From positions 1-51,014 of the forward strand of contig JACOTM010000071.1 of assembly GCA_016178305.1 (NCBI GenBank): 51,014 nucleotides of DNA, written 5' to 3'. This DNA is from Flavobacteriia bacterium. GTDB taxonomy: Bacteria > Bacteroidota > Bacteroidia > Flavobacteriales_D > Crocinitomicaceae. A program made the position numbers and the translations under genes. Positions 24,395 to 32,799 of the stretch are shown piece by piece. Position 1 is the first letter of the stretch, and each line of letters starts with the position of its first letter. Below the pieces are notes generated by a model, which saw only the letters and a program-made list of their open reading frames with translations, was not told the DNA's origin and searched no databases.

Positions 24395-24991
24395 ATGGAA
24401 ATGGAACAAAAAATGCAGACGATAAATTATACTGATTACATGAATTTAGTATCAAAATTGGTTGAAAACAGAAAAACAACAGGAAGTGATCAGTCTGAAA
24501 AGTTAATTGAATTTACGAAGTTGAATCAACAACGAATGAATCGTTTAAATAAAACCATTCAACTAACAGATGAGGAAGTAACGCAAATAAATCAATTAAA
24601 TGAACCAAAAAATCTTTTGGTAATTGGTGAAGCTTGGTGTGGTGATTGTGCTCAAATTTTACCGATATTAAATAAAATTGTAGAGGCATCCAATGGAATA
24701 TTAACGTTAGAAATAATTTCTAGAGAAGCATCACCTGAATTAATTGAAACTTATGGAAACAATGGGGTAATTTCTATCCCTAAAGTTTTGATTCGGGATA
24801 ATACTAACGAAAAATTATTGGCTACTTGGGGTTCAAGACCAAAGCCTGCATTAGACATTCTTAAAAAATGGAAAGAAAATCAAGAGACCATTACGCATGA
24901 ACAATTTGAACAAGAGTTGCATTTATGGTATGCAAAAGATAAAGGAAAAGCCATTATTCAGGAGATATTAGAGTGTTTAAAAACCGTTTAA
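24395..24991 (+). CDS. Thioredoxin-like protein (Thioredoxin_9 type)
   Basis: The 198-residue protein carries a thioredoxin fold with active site EAWCGDC (Cys82, Cys85) preceded by the strand NLLVIG and followed by a cis-proline region SIPKVLI. A 70-residue helical N-terminus and a C-terminal helical tail (ETITHEQFEQELHLWYAKDK) match the Thioredoxin_9 group. No signal peptide is visible, so it is cytoplasmic. Its substrate is unknown. The 12-base gap from the decarboxylase gene suggests co-transcription without a clear functional link. Confidence 0.82.
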   Translation: MEMEQKMQTINYTDYMNLVSKLVENRKTTGSDQSEKLIEFTKLNQQRMNRLNKTIQLTDEEVTQINQLNEPKNLLVIGEAWCGDCAQILPILNKIVEASNGILTLEIISREASPELIETYGNNGVISIPKVLIRDNTNEKLLATWGSRPKPALDILKKWKENQETITHEQFEQELHLWYAKDKGKAIIQEILECLKTV

Positions 24992-25059
24992 TATGTTTTG
25001 ATAGCTATTATTTGAAGTTTTTCAATAACTTTTTCAATCAAATTTTTAATAAGATGGAA

Positions 25060-26286
25060 TTAAAAATAACTTGAAAAACCGAATTGAAAGCCCCCCATTA
25101 ATCCAGGAGAATTCCCTAAGAAGTCTCTTGTTGCTTGGTGGCGGTAATTCAGTCGGAAAACTGTTTGTGCAGAAGGTCTAAAGCTTATAGATGGAACAAA
25201 GCCCCATGTGTCTTCGGCTATATTTTTCCCTGTTTCGATAAGTGTTCCATTGTTCCAATCAACATATTCGAAACGAATTGAAAGGTTAACAACTGCGGAT
25301 TTCCAATTTAATATAGGCAGTTTAATGATCGGTTGAACGATATCCATAAATCCACCCCATTGCTTATTTCCATATTGTTGTATATAATTCGAAGGAATAT
25401 TAATGTTTATCCAAACACATTCAAAAATGATGTTTGTTTTCGTCTTTTTTATCGTTGAATTAAAATCGACTGCAAAAATATCCAACCTTCTTTTGAAATC
25501 GAGAATTAAACCATCCTCTTGAAATTTATTGTAAACACCTCCCATATATGAAATTCCAATTTCACCTATTTTTTGGTGGCGAAGTGCTGTTTTTCCGGTT
25601 ATTAAGGGTAAACCACTATTTATTTCTTCAAAACGCTCTTTGTTGTTTTTTGCTGCGGGTAAAAAAGTTTTATTTTCAGTGTTGTCAATAATGGTATTGT
25701 CAAAACTTCCAGATATGTATATCTCATATCCAAACATCCATTTATTTTTACTTTTTTTTCCAAATAAACCAAATCCAGAATTACTCCATGTTGCCGGTAA
25801 TAATTGGGTAGCTGAAATAGGGCGATCAATAAATTCCCATTTTGGACCATCGTGGTTTTGATTGAAACCACCTATCGGATTCATAATAACTCCTCCTCTA
25901 AAATTAACAAGTGGATGTAATTCTAAATCTAAAGAAGCAAATTCAATACCAATCTCTTTTCCTCCTTCTTCAAATTCAATTTCACTTAAAAATTTGATAC
26001 GATTATTTATTCTTGATGAAACAAAAAGAGTCATTCTACGTGCTTGTAATTGGTGTCCTTCTGTTACACCATCAGTTACCAAATATTGCCAATTTGCTTC
26101 GATATATCCACCCATTGCAACGGGAGATTTTCCAATATTAAGGAATGGACGATTGTAAATTGCATCCATATTCATTGTTTTGGTTGAGGTATCTTTTGAA
26201 ATTCTATTTAATAATGTACTATCTATTTGTGAATAAGATATAAATAAATTAAATATTATACTTAGAAATATTATTATTTTAACCAT
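25060..26286 (-). CDS. Outer membrane porin-like beta-barrel
   Basis: A signal peptide (IIIFLSIIFNLFISYSQ) precedes about 390 residues rich in alternating aromatic and polar strands, ending in an aromatic residue (GFQFGFSSYF), as outer membrane barrels do. Motifs such as LNIGKSPVAMGGYIEANW and ATWSNSGFGLFGK recall phosphate-selective-porin-like or DUF-type barrels. Substrate unknown. It starts one base after the Rieske stop and is the last gene of the unit with di-heme oxidoreductase and Rieske lipoprotein, suggesting an envelope redox/uptake module. Confidence 0.75.
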   Translation of the reverse strand: MVKIIIFLSIIFNLFISYSQIDSTLLNRISKDTSTKTMNMDAIYNRPFLNIGKSPVAMGGYIEANWQYLVTDGVTEGHQLQARRMTLFVSSRINNRIKFLSEIEFEEGGKEIGIEFASLDLELHPLVNFRGGVIMNPIGGFNQNHDGPKWEFIDRPISATQLLPATWSNSGFGLFGKKSKNKWMFGYEIYISGSFDNTIIDNTENKTFLPAAKNNKERFEEINSGLPLITGKTALRHQKIGEIGISYMGGVYNKFQEDGLILDFKRRLDIFAVDFNSTIKKTKTNIIFECVWININIPSNYIQQYGNKQWGGFMDIVQPIIKLPILNWKSAVVNLSIRFEYVDWNNGTLIETGKNIAEDTWGFVPSISFRPSAQTVFRLNYRHQATRDFLGNSPGLMGGFQFGFSSYF

Positions 26287-26287
26287 T

Positions 26288-26728
26288 TTATCGTAAAGAA
26301 ATTACTAATTGTGAATTAATTATTTGATAAGGAAAGACCCTTAAACTTGATTCTGCCGGTCCAAATTCAACCTCACCTTTATTGTTGAATTCAGCTCCAT
26401 GTGCTGGACAGTGAAGGCGATCACCGAACACTTGAAGTTCGGCTCCTTGATGGCTACATTTTAAATAAATGGCTTTGTATTCGGTCGGGCTATTGCGAAA
26501 AATACAAATAGGAAATTGAATAATCTCATTTTGAATAATGATGTGATTTCTATAAGTAATTTTTCCATTTTTAATTATTTCAAAATCTTTTAAATCAATT
26601 AAAATGTCTGAATCTTTAATCGTTCCATGAACTGTTTTTGTATGCCCACAACTTTGAAATAAGGTTGCAATAGCTACGCCTTTAGCACAAGCAAATGCAC
26701 AAGAGCGAATAAATTCTTTTCTATTCAT
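26288..26728 (-). CDS. Rieske 2Fe-2S lipoprotein
   Basis: The 146-residue protein has a Rieske domain with ligands CSH (Cys91, His93) and CPAH (Cys107, His110). Its N-terminus NRKEFIRSCAFACAKG resembles a Tat signal and is followed by a lipobox-like LFQSC (Cys27), so it is probably folded with its cluster in the cytoplasm, exported by Tat and lipid-anchored. In the periplasm or outer membrane it could pass electrons to the di-heme protein encoded directly upstream. The stop of that gene abuts its start codon. Confidence 0.86.
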   Translation of the reverse strand: MNRKEFIRSCAFACAKGVAIATLFQSCGHTKTVHGTIKDSDILIDLKDFEIIKNGKITYRNHIIIQNEIIQFPICIFRNSPTEYKAIYLKCSHQGAELQVFGDRLHCPAHGAEFNNKGEVEFGPAESSLRVFPYQIINSQLVISLR

Positions 26729-27916
26729 TTAGAGTGATTCTAAAAATTGTATTAATGCTTTTTTATCTTCGTCGGCAAGTGCTTTATACATCATTTTACG
26801 CGTATATGCCTCCCCTCCATGAAACAAAATGGCTTCTTCAATACTGTGTGCTCGACCATCGTGTAATAAAAAATATTGCCCGCCTTGTGATTTTTTAGCT
26901 AAACCCAATCCCCAAAGTGGCGCTGTTCTCCATTCACTTGTATAGGCAATTCCTTCCGTATAATTATCATCTAAATTATATCCCATATCGTGCAGCAGTA
27001 AATCTGTGTATGGATGAAATTCTATATTTGATAATGCTTTTATTGGTGAATAACCTGTCTGAAGTGTGGGCTTGTGGCAACTGATACATTGAATTTGATT
27101 GAAAATTTCTTCTCCTCGAATGACTTTTGAGTCCGCTTTGTTTCGTTGACTTGGGGCTTTTAATGTAGAGATATAAAAAGTTAAATCATTTATTTTTTGA
27201 TTTGAAATTTCAGGATCAGTTTCTTGGTTTGAGAATAAATCTATCGGATGAAATGTTGATGTAATTCCAATATCTTGATTTAATGCGTTCACAATTTGAT
27301 GTCTTAAGTCATAAACAGAAGCTTTTTTACCAAAACGACCGATGTATTTTCCATTCATTAATATTGCATCATTTCGAACTGTTAAATAGGAAGGTATAGT
27401 AATCCAATTTGGACGTCCAGAAACACCGTCTCCATCTAAATCATCAGGGTCAGATTGTGCTAAAATTGTAGCATCAGTAACGAAATGAAAATAACCTAGT
27501 CCAACAATTGCAGGTGCTATTAATTTTGTAAAAGAAGTATTTGAAGGAAGAATTTCAGGAGAATATCCAGGAATAGCTTTGTTTTGAATTTGTGGTCCTC
27601 CTTGGTTTAAAAATAAATTGCCCAATTCATCTGTTTGCCCAAATCGAATTAAGGCATTGCTAGGATGTCCTTTGCCATCAATTGAGTGACAAGAAGCGCA
27701 ACTATTTGATACAAAAATAGGACCTAATCCTGTTGCAGTCGTAAATATTTCTCCAAAAACAGCGTCTCCTTTTAAAAATTGCTGATGTTCTTCTGAGGTT
27801 AATCCTGTAATTGGTCCTTCGAGTGCTTCTGCATCAGTAGGAATTGGAGGTATAATTTTTTTACAAGAAATTATGAAGATAATGCTTAAAAGTAAAATAA
27901 AAAAGATTTTATTCAT
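26729..27916 (-). CDS. Di-heme oxidoreductase lipoprotein (DHOR/DUF1111 type)
   Basis: This 395-residue protein has a lipobox (IIFIISC, Cys18) and two c-type heme sites: CASCH (Cys73, Cys76, His77) and CISCH (Cys277, Cys280, His281), with family segments IDGKGHP, GLGYFHF and LHDGRAHSIEEAILFHGGEA. It belongs to the di-heme 'thiol oxidoreductase' family, related to di-heme peroxidases; members often sit in iron-uptake loci. A dyad TTTAG-N6-CTAAA overlaps its presumed promoter and matches the metalloregulator operator before the ABC importer, so it may be metal-regulated. Confidence 0.88.
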   Translation of the reverse strand: MNKIFFILLLSIIFIISCKKIIPPIPTDAEALEGPITGLTSEEHQQFLKGDAVFGEIFTTATGLGPIFVSNSCASCHSIDGKGHPSNALIRFGQTDELGNLFLNQGGPQIQNKAIPGYSPEILPSNTSFTKLIAPAIVGLGYFHFVTDATILAQSDPDDLDGDGVSGRPNWITIPSYLTVRNDAILMNGKYIGRFGKKASVYDLRHQIVNALNQDIGITSTFHPIDLFSNQETDPEISNQKINDLTFYISTLKAPSQRNKADSKVIRGEEIFNQIQCISCHKPTLQTGYSPIKALSNIEFHPYTDLLLHDMGYNLDDNYTEGIAYTSEWRTAPLWGLGLAKKSQGGQYFLLHDGRAHSIEEAILFHGGEAYTRKMMYKALADEDKKALIQFLESL

Positions 27917-27951
27917 TACAGATAAAAAGTTTAAGTTTTGTGTAAATAAAA

Positions 27952-27967
27952 TTTAGACAAATCTAAA
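27952..27967 (-). promoter_or_regulatory. Promoter with DtxR-type dyad before the di-heme oxidoreductase operon
   Basis: A minus-strand -7 box TAGATTTG (27965-27958) lies inside a perfect palindrome TTTAGA-CAAA-TCTAAA (27952-27967). The TTTAG-N6-CTAAA pattern also occurs at 34921-34936 before the dtxR-like gene. It is suited to repression by that family. Confidence 0.55.
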
Positions 27968-28064
27968 AATAATTAAATGAAATGTGTAATTATTTCTTTT
28001 TTATTTTTCAATCACTTGTTTATTAGTTTGTAGCAATGAATTTTTATAGAATTTACGTTGCAGT

Positions 28065-28718
28065 TTAATTTTTTGAATCAGGTTTTAGAACCATCCAGCA
28101 ACCAACAGCAGCAGTAGCACCAAGAATTGGAGCGATGAGGTATATCCAAGAGTGTTCTAAATGTCCTGAAATAACTGCGGGTGCAAATGAACGAATTGGA
28201 TTCATTGAGGCTCCGCTAATAGGACCAGCAAACATCGCTTCTAATAATACAACTCCACCAATAGCAATACCAGCGAACATTCCTTGTTCTTTACTGCCTT
28301 TGGCAACATGAATAATTACAAACATTAAAATAAATGTTAAAATAAATTCTAATATAAATGATTGCATTTCTGTACCTGTAGGAATTGTCGCTCCTAATTT
28401 TTGGTTATGAGGAAACAAAAATTTAAGGGTGAAACTAGCAAGAAAAGCACCGATACCCTGACTTAAAATATAGGGAATGATTTCTTTGAAGGGAAAGACT
28501 TTTGCTACATAAAATGCGAGTGTAACTGCGGGATTTAAATGCGCTCCAGAAATATCTCCAATGGTGTAAATCATTGCGGCAACAATTAGTCCGAAAGTAA
28601 TTGCAATTCCAACATGAGTAATAACTCCGCTTGCTTCTTGATTGATAATGATTGCACCTGTTCCACAAAAGACAAGGGCAAAGGTTCCTATTATTTCAGC
28701 TAAATATTTTTGAATCAT
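28065..28718 (-). CDS. Aquaporin/aquaglyceroporin of the arsenic operon
   Basis: The 217-residue, six-helix MIP channel has the first pore motif GAHLNPAVTLAF and the second as GASMNPIRSFAPA, NPI in place of the usual NPA. It starts three bases after the stop of arsC and belongs to the arsR operon. Aquaglyceroporins conduct arsenite, and in Sinorhizobium AqpS works with ArsC by letting arsenite leave the cell down its gradient. No Acr3 or ArsB is present in this window, so the same arrangement is likely here. Confidence 0.9.
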   Translation of the reverse strand: MIQKYLAEIIGTFALVFCGTGAIIINQEASGVITHVGIAITFGLIVAAMIYTIGDISGAHLNPAVTLAFYVAKVFPFKEIIPYILSQGIGAFLASFTLKFLFPHNQKLGATIPTGTEMQSFILEFILTFILMFVIIHVAKGSKEQGMFAGIAIGGVVLLEAMFAGPISGASMNPIRSFAPAVISGHLEHSWIYLIAPILGATAAVGCWMVLKPDSKN

Positions 28719-28721
28719 AAC

Positions 28722-29336
28722 TTATTTTATTTTTGAAAAAACGAATAATGTTTCTAGCGCTATTTGAAACGAGCGTTCCCTGTATTTTTGATCTTGCAAT
28801 GCTGTTCCGTCATATTCTTTTGGGTCATTGTAAGTTGTTCCAATTCTTAATTCAACTCCAGCAATAAAAGGGCAATTTTCTTCCGCATCTCCACACGTCA
28901 TTAAGGCTGCAAAATTTGAAATTGGATTAAATTCATCATCGTATTTTTTTGAAAAGCAAAAGCAAGGTTCTTTAGTTTCACTATAAAATACTTCATGAAT
29001 AGGATTAGAAGATTCTGTTTTTAGTTGAATCTTAAATCCTAATTCTTTTAAAGCATTTATAGCATTAATATGGAATGCTGTAGTTTCTGTTCCGCCAGAA
29101 AAAGTAGTGACATTTTGGATGTTAAAATAATCTGAAGCAACTGCCGCCCAGATTTGACCAAAGTGACTTCTTCTAGAATTGTGGGTGCATATATACATGA
29201 GTTGAATCGCTTCATTTCTATTTTTTTTATTTTGAATATAATTTGAAATTTCTTCTAAAAGAGCCTTTCGATCATTAGGAATAGTGTCAAATTGAAGCAC
29301 TAAAGCGTCGCAAGTTTTTTTTATTTTATCGAACAT
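28722..29336 (-). CDS. Arsenate reductase, thioredoxin-coupled LMW-phosphatase type
   Basis: The protein has a low-molecular-weight phosphatase loop CTHNSRRS (nucleophile Cys50, Arg56) and the later cysteine pair CGDAEENC (Cys148, Cys155), the triple-cysteine relay of thioredoxin-coupled ArsC. It reduces arsenate to arsenite in the cytoplasm. At 204 residues it is about 70 longer than the Staphylococcus type, with a 40-residue helical N-terminal extension. The aquaporin gene follows directly, so product arsenite can leave through that channel. Lone phosphatase activity on protein tyrosine is the alternative. Confidence 0.88.
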   Translation of the reverse strand: MFDKIKKTCDALVLQFDTIPNDRKALLEEISNYIQNKKNRNEAIQLMYICTHNSRRSHFGQIWAAVASDYFNIQNVTTFSGGTETTAFHINAINALKELGFKIQLKTESSNPIHEVFYSETKEPCFCFSKKYDDEFNPISNFAALMTCGDAEENCPFIAGVELRIGTTYNDPKEYDGTALQDQKYRERSFQIALETLFVFSKIK

Positions 29337-29416
29337 ATTTTATTGCAGCTTGTTATTTCTTAAGAAGTTAGATGTTACGCTTTTAATTTTGCAAACATCT
29401 AACCTTCCGTGTCTAA

Positions 29417-29896
29417 TTAACAACATCCTCCCCCCGGAGTACATGTCGTTGATTGATTGTTTAAATCAGCTAAATTGACTTTTAATTTTTCTGAAGGGAT
29501 ACCACATTTATCCTGAGCTAAGCAATTTGTTTGTTTGGACAGTAATAAAAAATGGTTTCCATCAAAATCTAAATTGTATTTACCAACAGTGTCTTGCTGG
29601 TATTCAACTTCAATTTCAGCATCTTGTAAATTCAATATTTTTTCCGAAAGTTCGATAATGTTTTTTAATTTTTGAGGAGCTAATCGATGATCGAAATCAT
29701 TAGCTTCCCACAATTGGAAATTAACTACTTTTTCTTCCCGTACAGTTCCGCCACAATCGATAAAATTTTTGGTAATCATTCCAACTTCAGTGACATGAAA
29801 ATGAGTTGGTACAAATTGACCATTCGGCAAGATAAATGTTACCGTTTCAATCGTTTTTAATAGAGGTTTAATTTCTGATAATTTCATTTTTTTCAT
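29417..29896 (-). CDS. DUF6428-like protein of the arsenic operon
   Basis: The 159-residue cytoplasmic protein resembles DUF6428 family members, which I recall as frequent arsR/arsC neighbours in Flavobacteriia. Features include VTFILPNGQFVPTHFHVTEVG, a strand pair with IDCGGTVREE, and a C-terminal CTPGGGCC tail suited to binding a soft metal or metalloid. Function is unknown; the tail and operon position suggest arsenic or antimony binding. The start could be MKKMKL or the inner MKLSEI. Confidence 0.75.
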   Translation of the reverse strand: MKKMKLSEIKPLLKTIETVTFILPNGQFVPTHFHVTEVGMITKNFIDCGGTVREEKVVNFQLWEANDFDHRLAPQKLKNIIELSEKILNLQDAEIEVEYQQDTVGKYNLDFDGNHFLLLSKQTNCLAQDKCGIPSEKLKVNLADLNNQSTTCTPGGGCC

Positions 29897-29967
29897 TTTT
29901 TACTTACAATTAATCTGTTTATCTAAATCGAATTTAAACTGTGAAAATTTTTAATATCTAATATCGG

Positions 29968-30591
29968 TTATGAGATGTTTATTATTTTCCCACCGTTTTC
30001 GATATACTTATTATAATACTCTTCTTTCATTTTTGTATCCCCTAATCTTTCATACAAATGTGAAAGTTCAAGATAAGAATAGGGGTTATTTGATCCATGT
30101 TCAATAGATTTTTTAAAAGCCTCAATTGCTTCCTCGTTTCTATTTTCATCGCGTAATATATAACCTAAATCTCCATAAACAATTTCCTTGTTTAATCCTT
30201 TTTCTAAACCATTTATTAAAACATCAATTCCTATTAGTGGATTTTCTTTCGAATAATATAGGTCATAAACACCGAAACAATTTGAAGCTACTGCTGGAAT
30301 AACAGTCCCTTCGTAATTATAATATTCACTTATTTTAATGTTTCTTAAGAATCTTTTTTTAATTACAATATCTGAAATTCTTTCTGGCGTATTAATATCC
30401 ATGAAGCATTCGTTTATTTTTTTCTTTTTTACTTCCAGTGCTCGAATTATAAAATAGCCAACTTCGTCAGGAATCGTTTCAAATTCTGTTGGTATAATTT
30501 CAAAATCTAATTCATTGTCAAAATCCTGATTAATAACTCTAAAAATTTTAGTCAGTTTATCTTGATATATGTCTCTAAGTTTTATCTTCAC
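29968..30591 (-). CDS. TPR-containing protein in the arsenic operon
   Basis: This 207-residue protein ends in tetratricopeptide-like helices (VYGDLGYILRDENRNEEAIEAF, then NPYSYLELSHLYERLGD); the first 110 residues are acidic and of no family I know. No signal peptide. It lies 24 bases after arsR and 71 before the DUF6428-like gene, so it is co-transcribed with arsenic genes, though I know no arsenic role for it. It may be an insertion into the operon. Confidence 0.65.
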   Translation of the reverse strand: MKIKLRDIYQDKLTKIFRVINQDFDNELDFEIIPTEFETIPDEVGYFIIRALEVKKKKINECFMDINTPERISDIVIKKRFLRNIKISEYYNYEGTVIPAVASNCFGVYDLYYSKENPLIGIDVLINGLEKGLNKEIVYGDLGYILRDENRNEEAIEAFKKSIEHGSNNPYSYLELSHLYERLGDTKMKEEYYNKYIENGGKIINIS

Positions 30592-30615
30592 AATGGTTTT
30601 TTTTTAATCTAAAAT

Positions 30616-30945
30616 TTAACACCTAGTATCACACTCGTTCACATTAGCAATAGTTAACTGAATATATTTTTGAATTTTTTTTAAAGTTTTTTGATTCAAG
30701 CAATAGCAAATTGAATTTCCATCGATTGAACCTTTGATTAAATTTACATTTTTCAACTCTTTTAGATGTTGTGAAATTGTGGGTTGAGAAAGAGGAAGTT
30801 CAGTTACTATCGCACCGCAGACACATGATTTTTTTTGGAGAAGAAATTCAATTATAGCAATTCTTGCTGGATGCCCAAGTGCTTTCATTAAAGAAGCGAT
30901 TTCGTTCTGTTCCTCTGAAAAATAATCAGATTTTGAAATTCCCAT
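30616..30945 (-). CDS. arsR: ArsR family metalloregulator
   Basis: This 109-residue winged-helix repressor has the recognition helix region LSQPTISQHLKELKNVNL and cysteines in KSCVCGAIV (Cys40 and Cys42, the ArsR CxC metal-sensing motif) plus two terminal cysteines in NECDTRC. ArsR releases DNA on binding arsenite or antimonite. It is the first gene of the operon arsR, TPR protein, DUF6428-like, arsC, aquaporin. A palindrome ATATTGCAATAT lies 14 bases upstream and is probably its own operator. Confidence 0.93.
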   Translation of the reverse strand: MGISKSDYFSEEQNEIASLMKALGHPARIAIIEFLLQKKSCVCGAIVTELPLSQPTISQHLKELKNVNLIKGSIDGNSICYCLNQKTLKKIQKYIQLTIANVNECDTRC

Positions 30946-30959
30946 TGCGTTTGTTTTTT

Positions 30960-30971
30960 ATATTGCAATAT
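30960..30971. promoter_or_regulatory. Likely ArsR operator
   Basis: The 12-base perfect palindrome ATATTGCAATAT lies just before arsR. On the minus strand the adjoining TAATATTG resembles a -7 box, so the repressor would cover the promoter. Confidence 0.55.
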
Positions 30972-31068
30972 TACGATAAATAATTGAAATAACTCTGATT
31001 ATTGAAAAAGAATTTAAAAAAATAATGCAAGAAGCAAGAAGTAAATGAGAAAAATTAAAGATGAAATT

Positions 31069-31374
31069 TTAGTCGAAACTAGTGAATTGCCAACCAAATG
31101 TTCCTCCATCTAAAAAATAACTTTCTAATTGGAAATGGTCTCGTAAAATTTGTGAAGCTTTTTCAGATCGTCCACCACCTTTTCCGCAAATTGTAATGTA
31201 AATACTTGTTTGATCTTTGCTGAAATGACCATTTTCAATTGCTTCAATAGGTATATTTACCGCTTGCGGAATATGATTCAAATTAAATTCTTCGTCAGTT
31301 CGCACATCAATTAAGTGAACTTTTTTTCCAGAAATTAACATTTCATGAAGCATTTCTTTTGTGATACTTTTCAT
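31069..31374 (-). CDS. Single-domain rhodanese-like protein
   Basis: The 101-residue protein has the rhodanese fold signature: VHLIDVRTDEEFNLNHIPQAVNIP and an active-site loop CGKGGGRSEKA with the catalytic cysteine. Such proteins carry persulfide sulfur. It lies 7 bases after the MFS transporter stop, so they are one unit, upstream of the arsR operon on the same strand. Whether sulfur transfer links to arsenic handling is not shown by the sequence. Confidence 0.85.
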   Translation of the reverse strand: MKSITKEMLHEMLISGKKVHLIDVRTDEEFNLNHIPQAVNIPIEAIENGHFSKDQTSIYITICGKGGGRSEKASQILRDHFQLESYFLDGGTFGWQFTSFD

Positions 31375-31381
31375 CGATAAT

Positions 31382-32614
31382 TTATAATTGAGTTATTTTT
31401 TCCATTCGGCTTAACAGGATGAATGAAGAAATAAGGGTTAATATTCCGATTAGAAAAATTGAGGAGTTAATTCCAAACGAATCAGCTATAATTCCCGTTA
31501 ATATTGCCCCAATAGCATAACCTAAATCTCTCCACAATCGAAAAATACCGATACTTTTCGCTCGGTCTAAAGGATGCGTATTTTCAGCAATTGTTGCTAG
31601 AAAAGTAGGGTAAACCATAGCTGTTCCCCAACCTAAAATAGCTGCTAATAGTATGTAATGATAAAATGAATCAGCGTAAATGAAAAACAAAAGGGCTATT
31701 CCTTGCACAAACATTCCCCAAAAGAGCATGTTTTTCTTTGAATAATGGTCAGACATTTTACCGGTAAATAATTGTCCAATTCCCCAAACTGCTGGATAAG
31801 TAGCTGTTATTATTCCGATGTCATTTAGGGGATAATTTTTCTGAGCTAATAAAATTGGAAATAAACCCCAAGCCATTCCATCATTTAAATTATTGATTAG
31901 TCCTGCTTGAGAGACAGATCCTAAATTTTTATGAAACCAAGTTGTGTCCCAAAAAATATTTTTTAATTGTTTGAGTTTACTGGTACCAGTTTCTATAGAT
32001 ACATGGTGTCTGGTATCTTTGATAAAAAAAAAGGAGGTAAATAGACCCAAGAAAGATAAGCCGATTCCTAAGTAAAAAGGGTAAGGTCTAAGTCCGTATG
32101 TGTTAGCGATCCAGCCAGTAAAAAAAGCAATAAGTGCAACTGAAATATAACCTGCAAATTCATTTAAACCCATTGCCAGTCCTCTATTTTTTTCCCCTAC
32201 TAAGTCAATTTTCATTACCACGGTGCTCGACCAAGCTAGTCCTTGGTTGATTCCTAAAAAGATGTTTGCTGCAATTATCCAATTCCAGTTTGGAGCATAC
32301 ATTAATATAAACGGAACAGGTAAAGCGAAAATCCATCCGATTACGAGTAAATTTTTTCGACCAAATTTATTCGCTAATGTTCCTGCAAAATAATTTGTTA
32401 ATGCTTTAACGATACCAAATACAATGATGAAAGAAAGAATCGCAGTTTTAATAGCTAAATGAAATTCTTTTTCGGCTATTTCAGGTAAAATTGAACGTTC
32501 CAAACCAACCATTCCACCAACAAAAGCATTGACAATTATTAATAAAACAAATTGATGAATATTTTCTTTTAACCCTAATTTTATATTTTTTTTCATATTC
32601 GTTAATTCTTTCAT
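31382..32614 (-). CDS. Major facilitator superfamily transporter
   Basis: About 410 residues with twelve hydrophobic helices and the MFS loop signature GTLANKFGRKNLLVIGW between helices 2 and 3, repeated as GKMSDHYSKKNMLFWG in the second half. Substrate is unknown. It is paired with the rhodanese gene and adjacent to the arsenic operon, but it lacks the neighbours expected for ArsJ, the MFS arsenical exporter. I use the ATG at 32614 (MKELTN); an inner ATG at 32596 (MKKNIK) is equally possible. Confidence 0.85.
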   Translation of the reverse strand: MKELTNMKKNIKLGLKENIHQFVLLIIVNAFVGGMVGLERSILPEIAEKEFHLAIKTAILSFIIVFGIVKALTNYFAGTLANKFGRKNLLVIGWIFALPVPFILMYAPNWNWIIAANIFLGINQGLAWSSTVVMKIDLVGEKNRGLAMGLNEFAGYISVALIAFFTGWIANTYGLRPYPFYLGIGLSFLGLFTSFFFIKDTRHHVSIETGTSKLKQLKNIFWDTTWFHKNLGSVSQAGLINNLNDGMAWGLFPILLAQKNYPLNDIGIITATYPAVWGIGQLFTGKMSDHYSKKNMLFWGMFVQGIALLFFIYADSFYHYILLAAILGWGTAMVYPTFLATIAENTHPLDRAKSIGIFRLWRDLGYAIGAILTGIIADSFGINSSIFLIGILTLISSFILLSRMEKITQL

Positions 32615-32799
32615 TAAAATCTGCGGCACTTTCCTTGTATTTAAGGAAAGCTAAAATCTGATTAATGCCATTTTGCTTTGAATTTACCAGTATATTTTCA
32701 GGAATAAACATCAAAAATCAGGAAACAAGAATTTTCAAAGTCAAACATAGAAACAATAAATGAAACAATTCTTTACAAATGATAAGAAATTGAAAAGAG

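Noticed and set aside
25640-26158. Two plus-strand ORFs opposite the porin gene
   Set aside because: They mirror the porin coding sequence, have no recognisable domain, and the porin has a signal peptide and operon context.
31382-32614. MFS transporter as ArsJ
   Set aside because: No glyceraldehyde-3-phosphate dehydrogenase partner gene next to it and no ArsJ-specific motif that I recognise.
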